From: an uncultured Sutterella sp.
GTDB lineage: Bacteria > Pseudomonadota > Gammaproteobacteria > Burkholderiales > Burkholderiaceae_F
NCBI GenBank assembly: GCA_900552545.1
Contig: USAL01000079.1
Coordinates: 1 to 8,266, forward strand
DNA length: 8,266 bases
Direction of reading: 5' to 3'
The translations under genes and the position numbers were made by a program. A model generated the notes under the pieces. The model had not been told where the DNA came from. It saw only the letters and a program-made list of their open reading frames with translations, and searched no databases. This document shows positions 1 through 6,814 of this stretch, piece after piece (the first letter of the stretch is position 1; each line of letters begins with the position of its first letter).

Positions 1-507
1 GTCGTCTGGGTGGCGGCTCTTCTGGCGGCCCTTTTGTCGCTTCCTCGCATCTTTGCCTTTGGCTACGCCGACGGGACGCTTGAGCAGATGCTCATCTCGG
101 CTGAGCCCTTGACGGTCATTGTTCTTGCCAAGGTCTTTGCGCACTGGCTCGTGACGGGCATTCCCATCACGATCTTTACGGCGGTCTTCGGCATCATGTT
201 TGATCTCCCGCTTGATCAGACCCTGGTGCTCATGGCTTCGCTTCTCTTCGGCACGCCTGTGCTGAGCCTTGTGGGCGCCATCGGCGCGGCTCTGACGCTC
301 GGTCTGCGCGCGGGCTCGGTTCTGACGAGCCTTCTTGTGCTTCCGCTTTACATTCCGGTGCTCATCTTCGGCTCGGGGGCGACCGTGCAGGTTGCCATCA
401 GCGTGAGTCCGACGGCCTACCTCATGGTGACGGCCGCGCTGAGCCTTCTTGCGCTTGCGGCCGCGCCCTTTGCCATCGCCGCAGCGCTTCGCATTTCCAT
501 CCAGTAA
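1..507 (+). CDS. ccmB: Heme exporter subunit CcmB, 5'-truncated by the window edge
   Basis: CcmB is the membrane subunit of the CcmAB ABC transporter. Together with CcmC and CcmD it drives release of heme-loaded CcmE in the inner membrane. The frame is open from base 1, and about 168 residues are visible out of roughly 220 usual for the family, so about 50 N-terminal residues lie upstream. The GTG at base 10 is an internal valine, not the true start, because the family motif WVAALLAALLSL already begins before it. Family landmarks include DGTLEQ, LAKVFAHWLVTG, FGTP and the C-terminal AAALRISIQ, which matches the end of E. coli CcmB. About five hydrophobic membrane segments are visible. The TAA stop shares a base with the ATG of ccmC, so the two are translationally coupled. 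Identification comes from remembered family sequence and is firm. Confidence 0.96.
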   Translation, partial: VVWVAALLAALLSLPRIFAFGYADGTLEQMLISAEPLTVIVLAKVFAHWLVTGIPITIFTAVFGIMFDLPLDQTLVLMASLLFGTPVLSLVGAIGAALTLGLRAGSVLTSLLVLPLYIPVLIFGSGATVQVAISVSPTAYLMVTAALSLLALAAAPFAIAAALRISIQ

Positions 508-1256
508 TGACAGACAGGCATTTCATGTTTCACACGCTCTTCGATCCCCAAGGCTTTTATTACTTCGGCGGCCGCACCGTGAAGTGGCTGCTGCGGCTTG
601 CGCTCGTCCTGCTTCTCGTGGGGCTTTATCTGACGTTCTTCGTGTGCCCGATCGACGCCACGCAGGGCCACTCCTACCGGATCATCTTCATTCACGTGCC
701 CGCGGCCTGGATGAGCATGCTCATCTATGTGCTTATGGCCGTGTTCTCGGCCTTTGCGCTTGCCACCAACAACAAGATGTGCTCGATCTTTGCCGCGGCC
801 ATGGCGCCTACGGGGGCACTGATGTGCTTTGTGGCGCTATTCTGCGGCGCGGTCTGGGGACGCCCGACCTGGGGCACGTACTGGGTGTGGGACGCGCGTC
901 TCACAAGCGAACTCATCCTTCTTTTCCTTTACCTGGGCTTTCTGGCGCTGCAGAGCTCGATTGCCGACCATCGCCGTGCCGACAAGGCCTGCGCGGTGAT
1001 CGCGCTCGTGGGCGTGGTGAACGTGCCCATCATCTACTTCTCGGTGCGCTGGTGGAACACCCTGCATCAGGGCGCTTCGATCACGAGCTCGGGCAGTTCG
1101 ATTCACCCCGTGATGCTCGCCACGATTCTCATCATGGTGGCCGCGGCCTGGATCTATTCGCTGGGCTCGACCTTTGCGCGCACCCGCACGATCATTCTCG
1201 AGCGCGAACGTCGCGAGGAGTGGGCGCAGGAAGCGGCTCTTCGAGGCGACATCTAA
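507..1256 (+). CDS. ccmC: Heme exporter/handling protein CcmC
   Basis: CcmC is a six-helix inner-membrane protein that presents heme to the chaperone CcmE. The 249 residues are close to the family length (E. coli 245). The tryptophan-rich WWD heme-handling motif is seen as TWGTYWVWDARLTSEL at about residues 121-136. The two candidate axial heme histidines are His63 in HVPAAW and His187 in WWNTLHQG, matching His60 and His184 of E. coli. GVVNVPIIYFSVRWW is also typical of the family. The ATG at 507 overlaps the ccmB stop (TAATG) and has no clear Shine-Dalgarno sequence, which suggests coupling. An ATG at 525 (MFHTLFDP...) is an alternative start giving 243 residues. The neighbours ccmB and ccmD confirm the operon role. 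Confidence 0.97.
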   Translation: MTDRHFMFHTLFDPQGFYYFGGRTVKWLLRLALVLLLVGLYLTFFVCPIDATQGHSYRIIFIHVPAAWMSMLIYVLMAVFSAFALATNNKMCSIFAAAMAPTGALMCFVALFCGAVWGRPTWGTYWVWDARLTSELILLFLYLGFLALQSSIADHRRADKACAVIALVGVVNVPIIYFSVRWWNTLHQGASITSSGSSIHPVMLATILIMVAAAWIYSLGSTFARTRTIILERERREEWAQEAALRGDI

Positions 1257-1289
1257 TCGAGACGGAAAACGACAACAGAGGACGCAATC

Positions 1290-1478
1290 ATGCAATGGAC
1301 TTCTCTTTCGCAGTTTCTTGATATGGGCGGCCACGGCTTTTATGTCTGGAGCGCTTACCTCATGACCGCATTCGTGATCGTGGTCGAGCTTTTCTGTCTC
1401 AAGTCGCGCCGCGCCCGTGCGGTGAGCCGCCTCACGCGCGAGGCGCGTGCGGTGCGGGCCACCCGCGAAGGGCTCTAA
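1290..1478 (+). CDS. ccmD: Heme exporter accessory protein CcmD
   Basis: CcmD is a small single-pass membrane protein that stabilises the CcmABC-CcmE complex and helps release holo-CcmE. The 62 residues fit the family. The N-terminal segment has the characteristic FLDMGGHGFYVWSAY stretch, followed by one hydrophobic helix (about residues 20-38, LMTAFVIVVELFCL). The tail is strongly basic (KSRRARAVSRLTREARAVR), which places it in the cytoplasm. The start is supported by AGAGGA at 1277-1282, seven bases before the ATG. The gene lies 33 bases after ccmC and before ccmE, the standard order. Sequence conservation in this family is low, so the call rests on the glycine/aromatic N-terminal motif, the topology and the position. 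Confidence 0.93.
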   Translation: MQWTSLSQFLDMGGHGFYVWSAYLMTAFVIVVELFCLKSRRARAVSRLTREARAVRATREGL

Positions 1479-1537
1479 GGGCATCGACCTCAAACGAGCT
1501 GACGATTACTTTTGACTCACAGTAGGAGCAAACGACA

Positions 1538-2044
1538 ATGGCGAGTTCAGCAGCAAAGCGACTGGCTCTCATCGGCGGGGCCGTTGCCGTGGTGGGCGCG
1601 GGCGTCTATCTGATGCTTTCGGCCTTCAACGACAATCTGGTCTTTTTCTATTCCCCGATGCAGGTCGCCAACTAGGAGGCCCCGCAGGGCCGCACCTTCC
1701 GCATGGGCGGCATGGTCGAGGTGGGCAGCGTCAAGCGTTTGCCCGATGGCGTGACGGTCACCTTCGGCATCACCGATACGGCCGCCGTCATTCCCACCGA
1801 ATTCAAGGGCATCCTTCCGGATCTCTTCAAGGAAGGCAAGGGCGTCGTCGCCCAGGGCAAGCTCAACGACAAGGGCGTGTTCGTGGCAAGCGAAGTGCTC
1901 GCCAAGCATGACGAAAACTACATGCCGCCCGAAGCGAAGGATGCCGTCGACAAGGCGCACGCCGCCATGAAGACGCTCGACGAAAAGGGCAGCCGCGAAG
2001 GCGAGGGCAAGGCTTCGGCCAAGGCCGGCGCCGCCGCGGGCTAA
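1538..2044 (+). pseudogene. ccmE: Heme chaperone CcmE, interrupted by an in-frame TAG at codon 46
   Basis: CcmE carries heme covalently in the periplasm and delivers it to CcmF. The reading frame starts at ATG 1538 with AGGAG at 1524-1528 and would encode 168 residues, the normal family size. However, codon 46 (1673-1675) is TAG. Before it lie a membrane anchor (about residues 8-27) and the family stretch NLVFFYSPMQVAN. After it the same frame continues without a shift: EAPQGRTFRMGGMVEVGSV, then GILPDLFKEGKGVVAQG, then VLAKHDENYMPPE, with the heme-binding His124 and Tyr128 (His130 and Tyr134 in E. coli). The C-terminus is rich in Ala, Gly and Lys. Apart from the one stop the gene shows no decay. 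It may be a recent nonsense mutation, a sequencing or assembly error, or a suppressed amber. Possible restarts at ATG 1703 or 1715 would lack the anchor. Confidence 0.93.
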
Positions 2045-2091
2045 GCCCCTTTTTCCCCACAACACCAACACCATACTTTTTCATCAACTCC

Positions 2092-2098
2092 AAGGGAG
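2092..2098 (+). promoter_or_regulatory. Shine-Dalgarno of ccmF, supports the GTG start
   Basis: AAGGGAG lies nine bases before the GTG at 2108. No in-frame ATG is nearby that would give a complete CcmF N-terminus, so this site decides the GTG start. Confidence 0.75.
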
Positions 2099-2107
2099 AT
2101 AGAACCC

Positions 2108-4078
2108 GTGATTGCAGAAATCGGTCACTTTGCCCTCATTATCGGGCTGGTGATGGCGGCCGTGCAGTTCGTACTGCCGCTTCTGGGCTCGGCCCGAGGC
2201 ATCCCGTCATGGATGGCGATGGCGCGTACGGCGGCCTACGCCAACACGCTCTTCATGACGATCGCCTTCGGGGCGCTCGCGTATTCGTTCTACGTGAGCG
2301 ACTTCACCGTGCTCAACGTCGCCAACAATTCCAATTCGCTCCTGCCCTGGTACTACAAGATTGCAGCCACCTGGGGCAGCCATGAAGGCTCGATCCTGTT
2401 CTGGGCGGTCACGCTCGCCTGGTGGGGGTTCTTCGTGGCGATCACGAGCCGCCGCCTTCCTGATGAAACGGTCTCGCGCGTTCTCGGCGTGATGGGCTTC
2501 ATCCTGATGGGCTTCCTGGCGTTCATGATCTTCACCTCGAACCCGTTCCTGCGCCTGTTCCCGGCCGCGCCCGAAGGCGCGGACCTCAACCCCCTGCTGC
2601 AGGACCCGGGCATGGTGTTCCATCCGCCGCTGCTCTACATGGGCTACGTGGGCTTCACGGTGCCGTTTGCCTTTGCGATTGCGGCCTTGATCGGCGGCCG
2701 TCTTGACGCCGCCTGGGCGCGCTGGATGCGTCCGTGGACCACGTTTGCGTGGATTCTGCTCACGCTCGGCATCTCGCTTGGCTCCTACTGGTCCTACTAC
2801 GAACTGGGCTGGGGCGGCTGGTGGTTCTGGGATCCGGTGGAAAACAGCTCGTTCATGCCGTGGCTCACCGGCACCGCTCTCCTGCACAGCCTTGCCGTCA
2901 CTGAAAAGCGCGGCTGCTTCAAGATCTGGACGGTGCTTCTTGCGATCATCACGTTCTCGCTCTCGCTTTTGGGCACGTTCCTCGTTCGCTCGGGCATTCT
3001 CACCTCGGTGCACGCCTTTGCGACCGACCCTGAGCGCGGCGTCTTCATCCTCGCGTTCCTGATCGTCGTGATCGGCCTTTCGTTCCTGCTCTTTGCATGG
3101 CGCGCGCCGACCGTGGGCTTGGGCGGCAACTTCTCGATGATCAGCCGCGAGTCGATGCTCTTGGTGAACAACGTGCTTCTCGTTGTGGCCATGGGCGCGG
3201 TGCTTCTCGGAACGCTCTATCCGCTGTTCCTCGATGCCCTGAACGCGGGCAAGATCTCCGTCGGACCTCCTTACTTTGACGCCGTCTTCGGACCCCTGAT
3301 GCTGCCGATGCTCTTCCTCCTGGGCGTCGGACCCTTCGCCCGCTGGAAGGATGCGGATCCGGGCTGGCTTGCGAAGCGCCTCTGGATCGGTGCGGTGATT
3401 GCGCTCGTGATCGGCGCTGCCGTTCCCTTCATCATGGGCCGCTGGAGCACCTGGGTGTTCGTGGGCATCACGCTTGCTGCCTGGGTGGCGATCTGCGCGG
3501 TTGAAAACATCCGCGAGCGCGGCCGCAACATGAAGGGCAACCCGGCTGCGAAGCTCCTTGCGCATCCGCGCGCCTTCTGGGGCATGCATCTGGCGCACCT
3601 CGGCGTTGCGATGTTCGTCGTGGGCGTGGCGCTCGTCATGGGCTACCCCGCCGAGCGCGACGTGCGCATGTTCCCGGGCGAACACGTCACGGTGAGCGGC
3701 TACACCTTTGTCTTTAACGGCACCAAGGAAGTGCGCGGCCCCAACTACAACGCCACGCAGGGCGACTTCACCGTCACCAAGGATGGCAAGGAAATCGCCA
3801 AGCTTCACCCCGAAAAGCGCGTCTACTTCGGCTCGCGCTCGATGCCGATGACCGAGGCGGCGATCCGCCACTCGATTACGGGCGACGTGTACGTGAGCTT
3901 GGGTGAACCCGTGGGCGGCGGCGGCTGGATCGTGCGTGCCTACCGCAAGCCCTTCGTGACCTGGATCTGGTGGGGCACGATTCTGATGGCTCTGGGCGGC
4001 TTCATCGCCATGCTCGATCGGCGTTATCGCGTGCGCAACAAGAAGAAGGCGGCCGCTTCTGCCGCCGCGGAGGCATAA
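2108..4078 (+). CDS. ccmF: Cytochrome c heme lyase subunit CcmF
   Basis: CcmF is the large inner-membrane component of the heme lyase, which joins heme from CcmE to the CXXCH of apocytochrome c. The 656 residues match the family's usual 640-660. The WWD motif is seen as WGGWWFWDPVENSSFMPWL at about residues 235-254. Histidines equivalent to the four conserved ones of E. coli are visible: His172 in HPPLLYMGY, His260 in LLHSLAV, His302 in LTSVHAFA, and His494 or His497 in WGMHLAHLG. Other family landmarks are WGSHEGS near residue 91 and GTFLVRSG near residue 290. Many hydrophobic helices surround a periplasmic domain after residue 510, and a final helix ends in a basic, alanine-rich tail. The start is GTG with a good ribosome binding site. 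The ccmG ATG follows three bases after the stop codon. The frame is intact. Confidence 0.98.
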   Translation: MIAEIGHFALIIGLVMAAVQFVLPLLGSARGIPSWMAMARTAAYANTLFMTIAFGALAYSFYVSDFTVLNVANNSNSLLPWYYKIAATWGSHEGSILFWAVTLAWWGFFVAITSRRLPDETVSRVLGVMGFILMGFLAFMIFTSNPFLRLFPAAPEGADLNPLLQDPGMVFHPPLLYMGYVGFTVPFAFAIAALIGGRLDAAWARWMRPWTTFAWILLTLGISLGSYWSYYELGWGGWWFWDPVENSSFMPWLTGTALLHSLAVTEKRGCFKIWTVLLAIITFSLSLLGTFLVRSGILTSVHAFATDPERGVFILAFLIVVIGLSFLLFAWRAPTVGLGGNFSMISRESMLLVNNVLLVVAMGAVLLGTLYPLFLDALNAGKISVGPPYFDAVFGPLMLPMLFLLGVGPFARWKDADPGWLAKRLWIGAVIALVIGAAVPFIMGRWSTWVFVGITLAAWVAICAVENIRERGRNMKGNPAAKLLAHPRAFWGMHLAHLGVAMFVVGVALVMGYPAERDVRMFPGEHVTVSGYTFVFNGTKEVRGPNYNATQGDFTVTKDGKEIAKLHPEKRVYFGSRSMPMTEAAIRHSITGDVYVSLGEPVGGGGWIVRAYRKPFVTWIWWGTILMALGGFIAMLDRRYRVRNKKKAAASAAAEA

Positions 4079-4081
4079 ATC

Positions 4082-4609
4082 ATGCGTTGGAAGTATTTGG
4101 TTCCTCTGGCGATTTTTCTGGTGGTCTGCGGATTTCTCTTCAAGGGCCTGTACCTTGCTCCGCGCGAGGTGCCCTCGGCCCTGCTCGGCAAGCCCGCACC
4201 CGAGTTCTCGCTGCCCACGATGCAGGGCGAGACCGTCACCAAGAAGGATCTTCTCGGAAAGGTCTACATGATGAACGTCTGGGCAAGCTGGTGCCAGGCC
4301 TGCCAGTACGAGCACCCGTACTTCGTGAAGTTGAAGAACGAGGGCTTGAAGACGATTCTCGTGGGCTACAACTACCGCGACAAGCCGATGGCCGCGCAGC
4401 AGTGGCTCAATGCTCTGGGCGACCCGTACGACATCAAGCTCGTTGATGCCGACGGGCGCACCGCGATCGACTTCGGCGTCTACGGCGCCCCCGAGACCTT
4501 CGTGATCGACAAGGAAGGCATCATCCGCCACAAGGTGATCGGCGCGGTGACCGACGAGGTCTGGAACAAGGAGCTCAAGCCCCTTCTGGCTGAGCTCGAA
4601 GCGAAGTAA
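4082..4609 (+). CDS. ccmG: Thiol:disulfide interchange protein CcmG (DsbE)
   Basis: CcmG is a membrane-anchored periplasmic thioredoxin-like reductant. It keeps the apocytochrome CXXCH cysteines, and CcmH, reduced for heme attachment. It has 175 residues and one N-terminal anchor (about residues 6-25). The thioredoxin fold carries the active site WCQAC with Cys71 and Cys74 (E. coli has WCPTC), preceded by MNVWAS. The cis-proline loop is GAPETF with Pro137. The LGKPAPEFSLP stretch near residues 35-46 is typical of the DsbE/TlpA group. The ribosome binding site GGAGG (4068-4072) lies inside the end of ccmF, so the genes are tightly coupled. The position between ccmF and ccmH separates it from other TlpA-like reductases. 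Confidence 0.97.
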   Translation: MRWKYLVPLAIFLVVCGFLFKGLYLAPREVPSALLGKPAPEFSLPTMQGETVTKKDLLGKVYMMNVWASWCQACQYEHPYFVKLKNEGLKTILVGYNYRDKPMAAQQWLNALGDPYDIKLVDADGRTAIDFGVYGAPETFVIDKEGIIRHKVIGAVTDEVWNKELKPLLAELEAK

Positions 4610-4626
4610 CGACTGGGAGTAAAGCG

Positions 4627-5148
4627 ATGACAAAGACAAAGTCTTGCGGTTTTCTCGCGGGTCTTGCCGCCGCTGCGGTCTTGGCCATGGGCATCACGAC
4701 GGCGGGCATTGCCGCCGACGGCGCTCCCGCCGCCCAGGCCTCGAAGGAGGCGCAGGCAACCGAACTTGATCCCGGCGAACACCGCCGCGTTCAGGGCATT
4801 GCCTCGCAGCTTCGCTGCCTCGTCTGCCAGAACCAGTCGATTGCCGACAGCGACGCCGATCTTGCCGTTGACCTTCGCAAGCAGGTGATCGAGCAGATCA
4901 ACGCCGGTCGCAGCGACAAGGAAATCATCGACTACATGGTCGAGCGCTACGGCGACTTCGTGCTCTACAACCCGCCGTTCAAGGCCTCGACCGTGATTCT
5001 GTGGCTCGGTCCCGTGGTGCTCTTTCTGGCCGCGGCCGTTGCTTTCTACATCAACCTGCGCCGCCGCAAGAGCAGCGCGCAGGCCGGGGGCCGGGCGCTC
5101 ACGCCGGATGAAAAGCGCCGCGCCGAAGCCCTCTTGAAGGGCAAGTGA
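4627..5148 (+). CDS. ccmH: Cytochrome c maturation protein CcmH (short, unfused form)
   Basis: CcmH is a membrane-anchored periplasmic protein that exchanges disulfides with apocytochrome c and CcmG, and it forms part of the heme lyase with CcmF. The 173 residues include a signal peptide (about 1-29, probable cleavage near AGIA-AD) and the family signature LRCLVCQNQSIADSDA at 62-77, with redox cysteines Cys64 and Cys67. The helical-bundle segment runs on through IIDYMVERYGDFVLYNPPF. One C-terminal membrane helix (about 121-143) is followed by a basic cytoplasmic tail. In E. coli this domain is fused to CcmI. Here the two are separate genes, as in many alpha-, beta- and other gammaproteobacteria. 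The start is supported by GGGAG at 4616-4620. Confidence 0.97.
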   Translation: MTKTKSCGFLAGLAAAAVLAMGITTAGIAADGAPAAQASKEAQATELDPGEHRRVQGIASQLRCLVCQNQSIADSDADLAVDLRKQVIEQINAGRSDKEIIDYMVERYGDFVLYNPPFKASTVILWLGPVVLFLAAAVAFYINLRRRKSSAQAGGRALTPDEKRRAEALLKGK

Positions 5149-5160
5149 CCGTGAGCCCAC

Positions 5161-5167
5161 AAGGAGA
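5161..5167 (+). promoter_or_regulatory. Shine-Dalgarno of ccmI, supports the GTG start
   Basis: AAGGAGA lies eight bases before the GTG at 5176. A TTG follows directly at 5179, but the spacing and the family N-terminus make GTG the better start. Confidence 0.75.
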
Positions 5168-5175
5168 CAATTAAC

Positions 5176-6465
5176 GTGTTGATTGCATTTATCTGCATTG
5201 CCGCCCTGATGGTGCTCGTGGGTCTGGCGCTCGTCGTGTGGCCGCTCGTGACCACCCGCGGCGACGACGGCGAAGCCGAGCGCCGGGCGATGAACCTTGC
5301 CATTCTGAGGCAGCAGTACGACGAGCTCAAGGCCGCCCACGAGGCGGGCACGATCGCCGACGACGAGTACGAGGAAACGCGAAGCGAAATCGAAACCCGC
5401 GTGCTCGACGAAACGCGTGAGTCCCCCGGGATCCTGCGCACCGGCGGCCGCCAGGGGCTTTACGCCGCCTGCGTGCTCGTGGTGCTCGTTCCCGTGGCGA
5501 GCTTTCTCATCTATCTTGAGATCGGCGCACCGGTTGCGATGGATCCAGCCTTCATGCAGCAGCAGCGTCAGATGATGACCGCCCAGGGCGGCCACACCGA
5601 CGCCGAGATCATGGAGCAGATCCGCTTCCTTGAGGACCGTCTGAAGGAGCAACCCGACTACGTCGACGGCTGGATGATGCTCGCGCGCACCCAGGCCGCC
5701 TTCAAGAACTGGGCCAAGAGCGCCGAGGCCTATGAACAGGTCAACCGCCTCATTCCCGACAATCCCGACATCTTGGCCGACTGGGCCGACGTGATGGCCG
5801 CTGCCGGCGGCGGTCGCCTCGAGGGCAAGCCCCGCGAGCTGATCGAGAAGGCCCTGCAGCTTGATCCCACGCACTGGAAGGCGCTGGCGCTCATGGGGAC
5901 GCTCTGCTTTAACAACGAGGACTACAAGGGCGCCGTTGAGTACTGGTCGCGCATGCTCGCAGGCGTCGAACAGGGAAGCGAAGAGTGGCGCCAGATTGCC
6001 GAAAACATCGAGCAGGCGCGCCGCATGGGCGGACTGCCGCCGGGTGAAAACGCAAGCCTCTTGAAGCAGATGACTCCGCAGACGCAGTCGGGGGGCTCAA
6101 CGCCCGCCGCCGCGCAGAAGTTCATCGACGGCAGCGTCGAAGTTGCGCCTGAATTGAAGAACAAGGTGAAGAAGGGCGACGTCGTCTTCATCTACGCCCG
6201 TCCGGTCGAAGGCAGCAAGATGCCCGTGGCGTTCATCCGCCTTGAGGCCGATAAGCTCCCGGCGAGCTTTCACCTCGACAGCACGAGCACGATGGGCATG
6301 GGCATGAGGACCTTGAACGACGAGACCGAAGTGATCGTCGAAGCGCGCATCAGCCACACCGGCAACTTCATGCCCGCCTCGGGCGACCTGCAGGGTGCGG
6401 TTGAAGGCCGCGTCGCTGTGGGCAAGCAGTCGGTGCGCATCATCATCAACGAGGAGATTCCGTAA
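5176..6465 (+). CDS. ccmI: Cytochrome c maturation apocytochrome chaperone CcmI
   Basis: CcmI binds the C-terminal part of apocytochrome c and passes it to the CcmF-CcmH heme lyase. The 429 residues show the typical plan. There is a membrane helix at about 1-24. A cytoplasmic loop at about 35-80 has heptad-like character (LRQQYDELKAAHEAGTI, the usual CcmI N-terminal signature). A second helix lies at about 94-116. TPR repeats follow at about 150-280, with stretches such as DGWMMLARTQAAFKNWAKSA and WKALALMGTLCFNNEDYKGA. The C-terminal periplasmic domain (about 313-429) contains GSVEVAPELKNKV, VFIYARPVEG and GRVAVGKQSVRI, as in long CcmI proteins. It is the last ccm gene, and two hairpins, the second a terminator, follow its stop. 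Confidence is high because the domain order and position agree. Confidence 0.95.
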   Translation: MLIAFICIAALMVLVGLALVVWPLVTTRGDDGEAERRAMNLAILRQQYDELKAAHEAGTIADDEYEETRSEIETRVLDETRESPGILRTGGRQGLYAACVLVVLVPVASFLIYLEIGAPVAMDPAFMQQQRQMMTAQGGHTDAEIMEQIRFLEDRLKEQPDYVDGWMMLARTQAAFKNWAKSAEAYEQVNRLIPDNPDILADWADVMAAAGGGRLEGKPRELIEKALQLDPTHWKALALMGTLCFNNEDYKGAVEYWSRMLAGVEQGSEEWRQIAENIEQARRMGGLPPGENASLLKQMTPQTQSGGSTPAAAQKFIDGSVEVAPELKNKVKKGDVVFIYARPVEGSKMPVAFIRLEADKLPASFHLDSTSTMGMGMRTLNDETEVIVEARISHTGNFMPASGDLQGAVEGRVAVGKQSVRIIINEEIP

Positions 6466-6490
6466 GGATCAACCAAGCTGATGGCGATGT

Positions 6491-6519
6491 CCGGGGCCAG
6501 TGACAAATGTCGGCCCCGG
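6491..6519 (+). repeat. Perfect GC-rich inverted repeat after ccmI (RNA hairpin without U-tract)
   Basis: CCGGGGCC (6491-6498) and GGCCCCGG (6512-6519) are exact reverse complements with a 13-base loop, 25 bases after the ccmI stop. No T-run follows, so it is not a classical terminator. It may protect the 3' end of the ccm transcript. The role is inferred; the pairing is seen directly. Confidence 0.7.
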
Positions 6520-6548
6520 CTGCCTCTCAAGCCGCATCAGGCAACAAC

Positions 6549-6595
6549 AAGCCCCGCAAAGCCATGCCTTTCTGGTCCGGCTCTGCGGGGTTTTT
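6549..6595 (+). terminator. Intrinsic terminator of the ccm operon
   Basis: The stem pairs CCCCGCA (6552-6558) with TGCGGGG (6584-6590) and, after one A/C mismatch, AGCC (6560-6563) with GGCT (6579-6582). The loop is 15 bases and five T residues follow at 6591-6595. It is the first U-tract terminator after ccmB, supporting a single transcript ending after ccmI. Confidence 0.85.
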
Positions 6596-6814
6596 GCTGT
6601 CTGCTGATTCGAGAAGGGGAGTGAAGGCGGCGCTCGGCAACAATTGCTCACGAGCTTGCGACATCTCGAAAACCTTCCGTGGAGAATCTTCACGCGGCGG
6701 CGTGTCAGAATTTTCATCAATAAGGAAATGCAAAGCTTTTCGGGGCCCATGACGTTTTGCCCCAGGCCTTGCTGCAACTGTCACTGACGTTTCGATTTTT
6801 TCCGGAGGGTTCTC

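Larger units (their letters stand above)
6466..6814. other. Intergenic region between ccmI and the SIMPL-domain gene
   Basis: These 349 bases hold the two 3' hairpins of the ccm operon in the first 130 bases (annotated separately). The rest should contain the promoter of the SIMPL-domain gene, but I see no convincing -35/-10 pair. Short hairpins are possible at 6691-6704 (CACGC/GCGTG, four-base loop) and 6742-6763 (GGGGC/GCCCC). Open frames that cross this region run through the terminator stem and lack family-like sequence, so I do not call them genes. Confidence 0.6.

Noticed and set aside
449..1321. 290-codon + strand frame overlapping ccmC
   Set aside because: It is out of frame with ccmC, is Arg/His/Ser-rich, and would run from ccmB into ccmD. 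It is a shadow of ccmC.
1538..2044. Amber as a pyrrolysine or reassigned codon
   Set aside because: The sequence after the TAG has no visible special element, the position is not a conserved catalytic residue, and TAG serves as an ordinary stop for the SIMPL-domain gene. A mutation or error is simpler.
2207..4639. 810-codon open frame on the - strand opposite ccmF and ccmG
   Set aside because: It is the antisense shadow of a GC-rich gene with strong codon bias. Its translation is rich in His, Arg, Glu and Asp with no recognisable domain, and ccmF is certain on the + strand.
4480..5874. 464-codon open frame on the - strand opposite ccmG, ccmH and ccmI
   Set aside because: It spans three well-identified genes on the other strand and has low-complexity, His/Gly-rich sequence typical of shadows.
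6507..6752. 81-codon + strand frame after ccmI
   Set aside because: It reads straight through the ccm terminator stem and T-run, has no clear ribosome binding site and shows no family resemblance.
6728..6787. 19-codon reading frame with four Cys and a His (CPRPCCNCH) upstream of the SIMPL gene
   Set aside because: It looks like a metal-binding or leader peptide, but the AAGGA is only one base from the ATG and there is no attenuator-like structure. It is too short to support.
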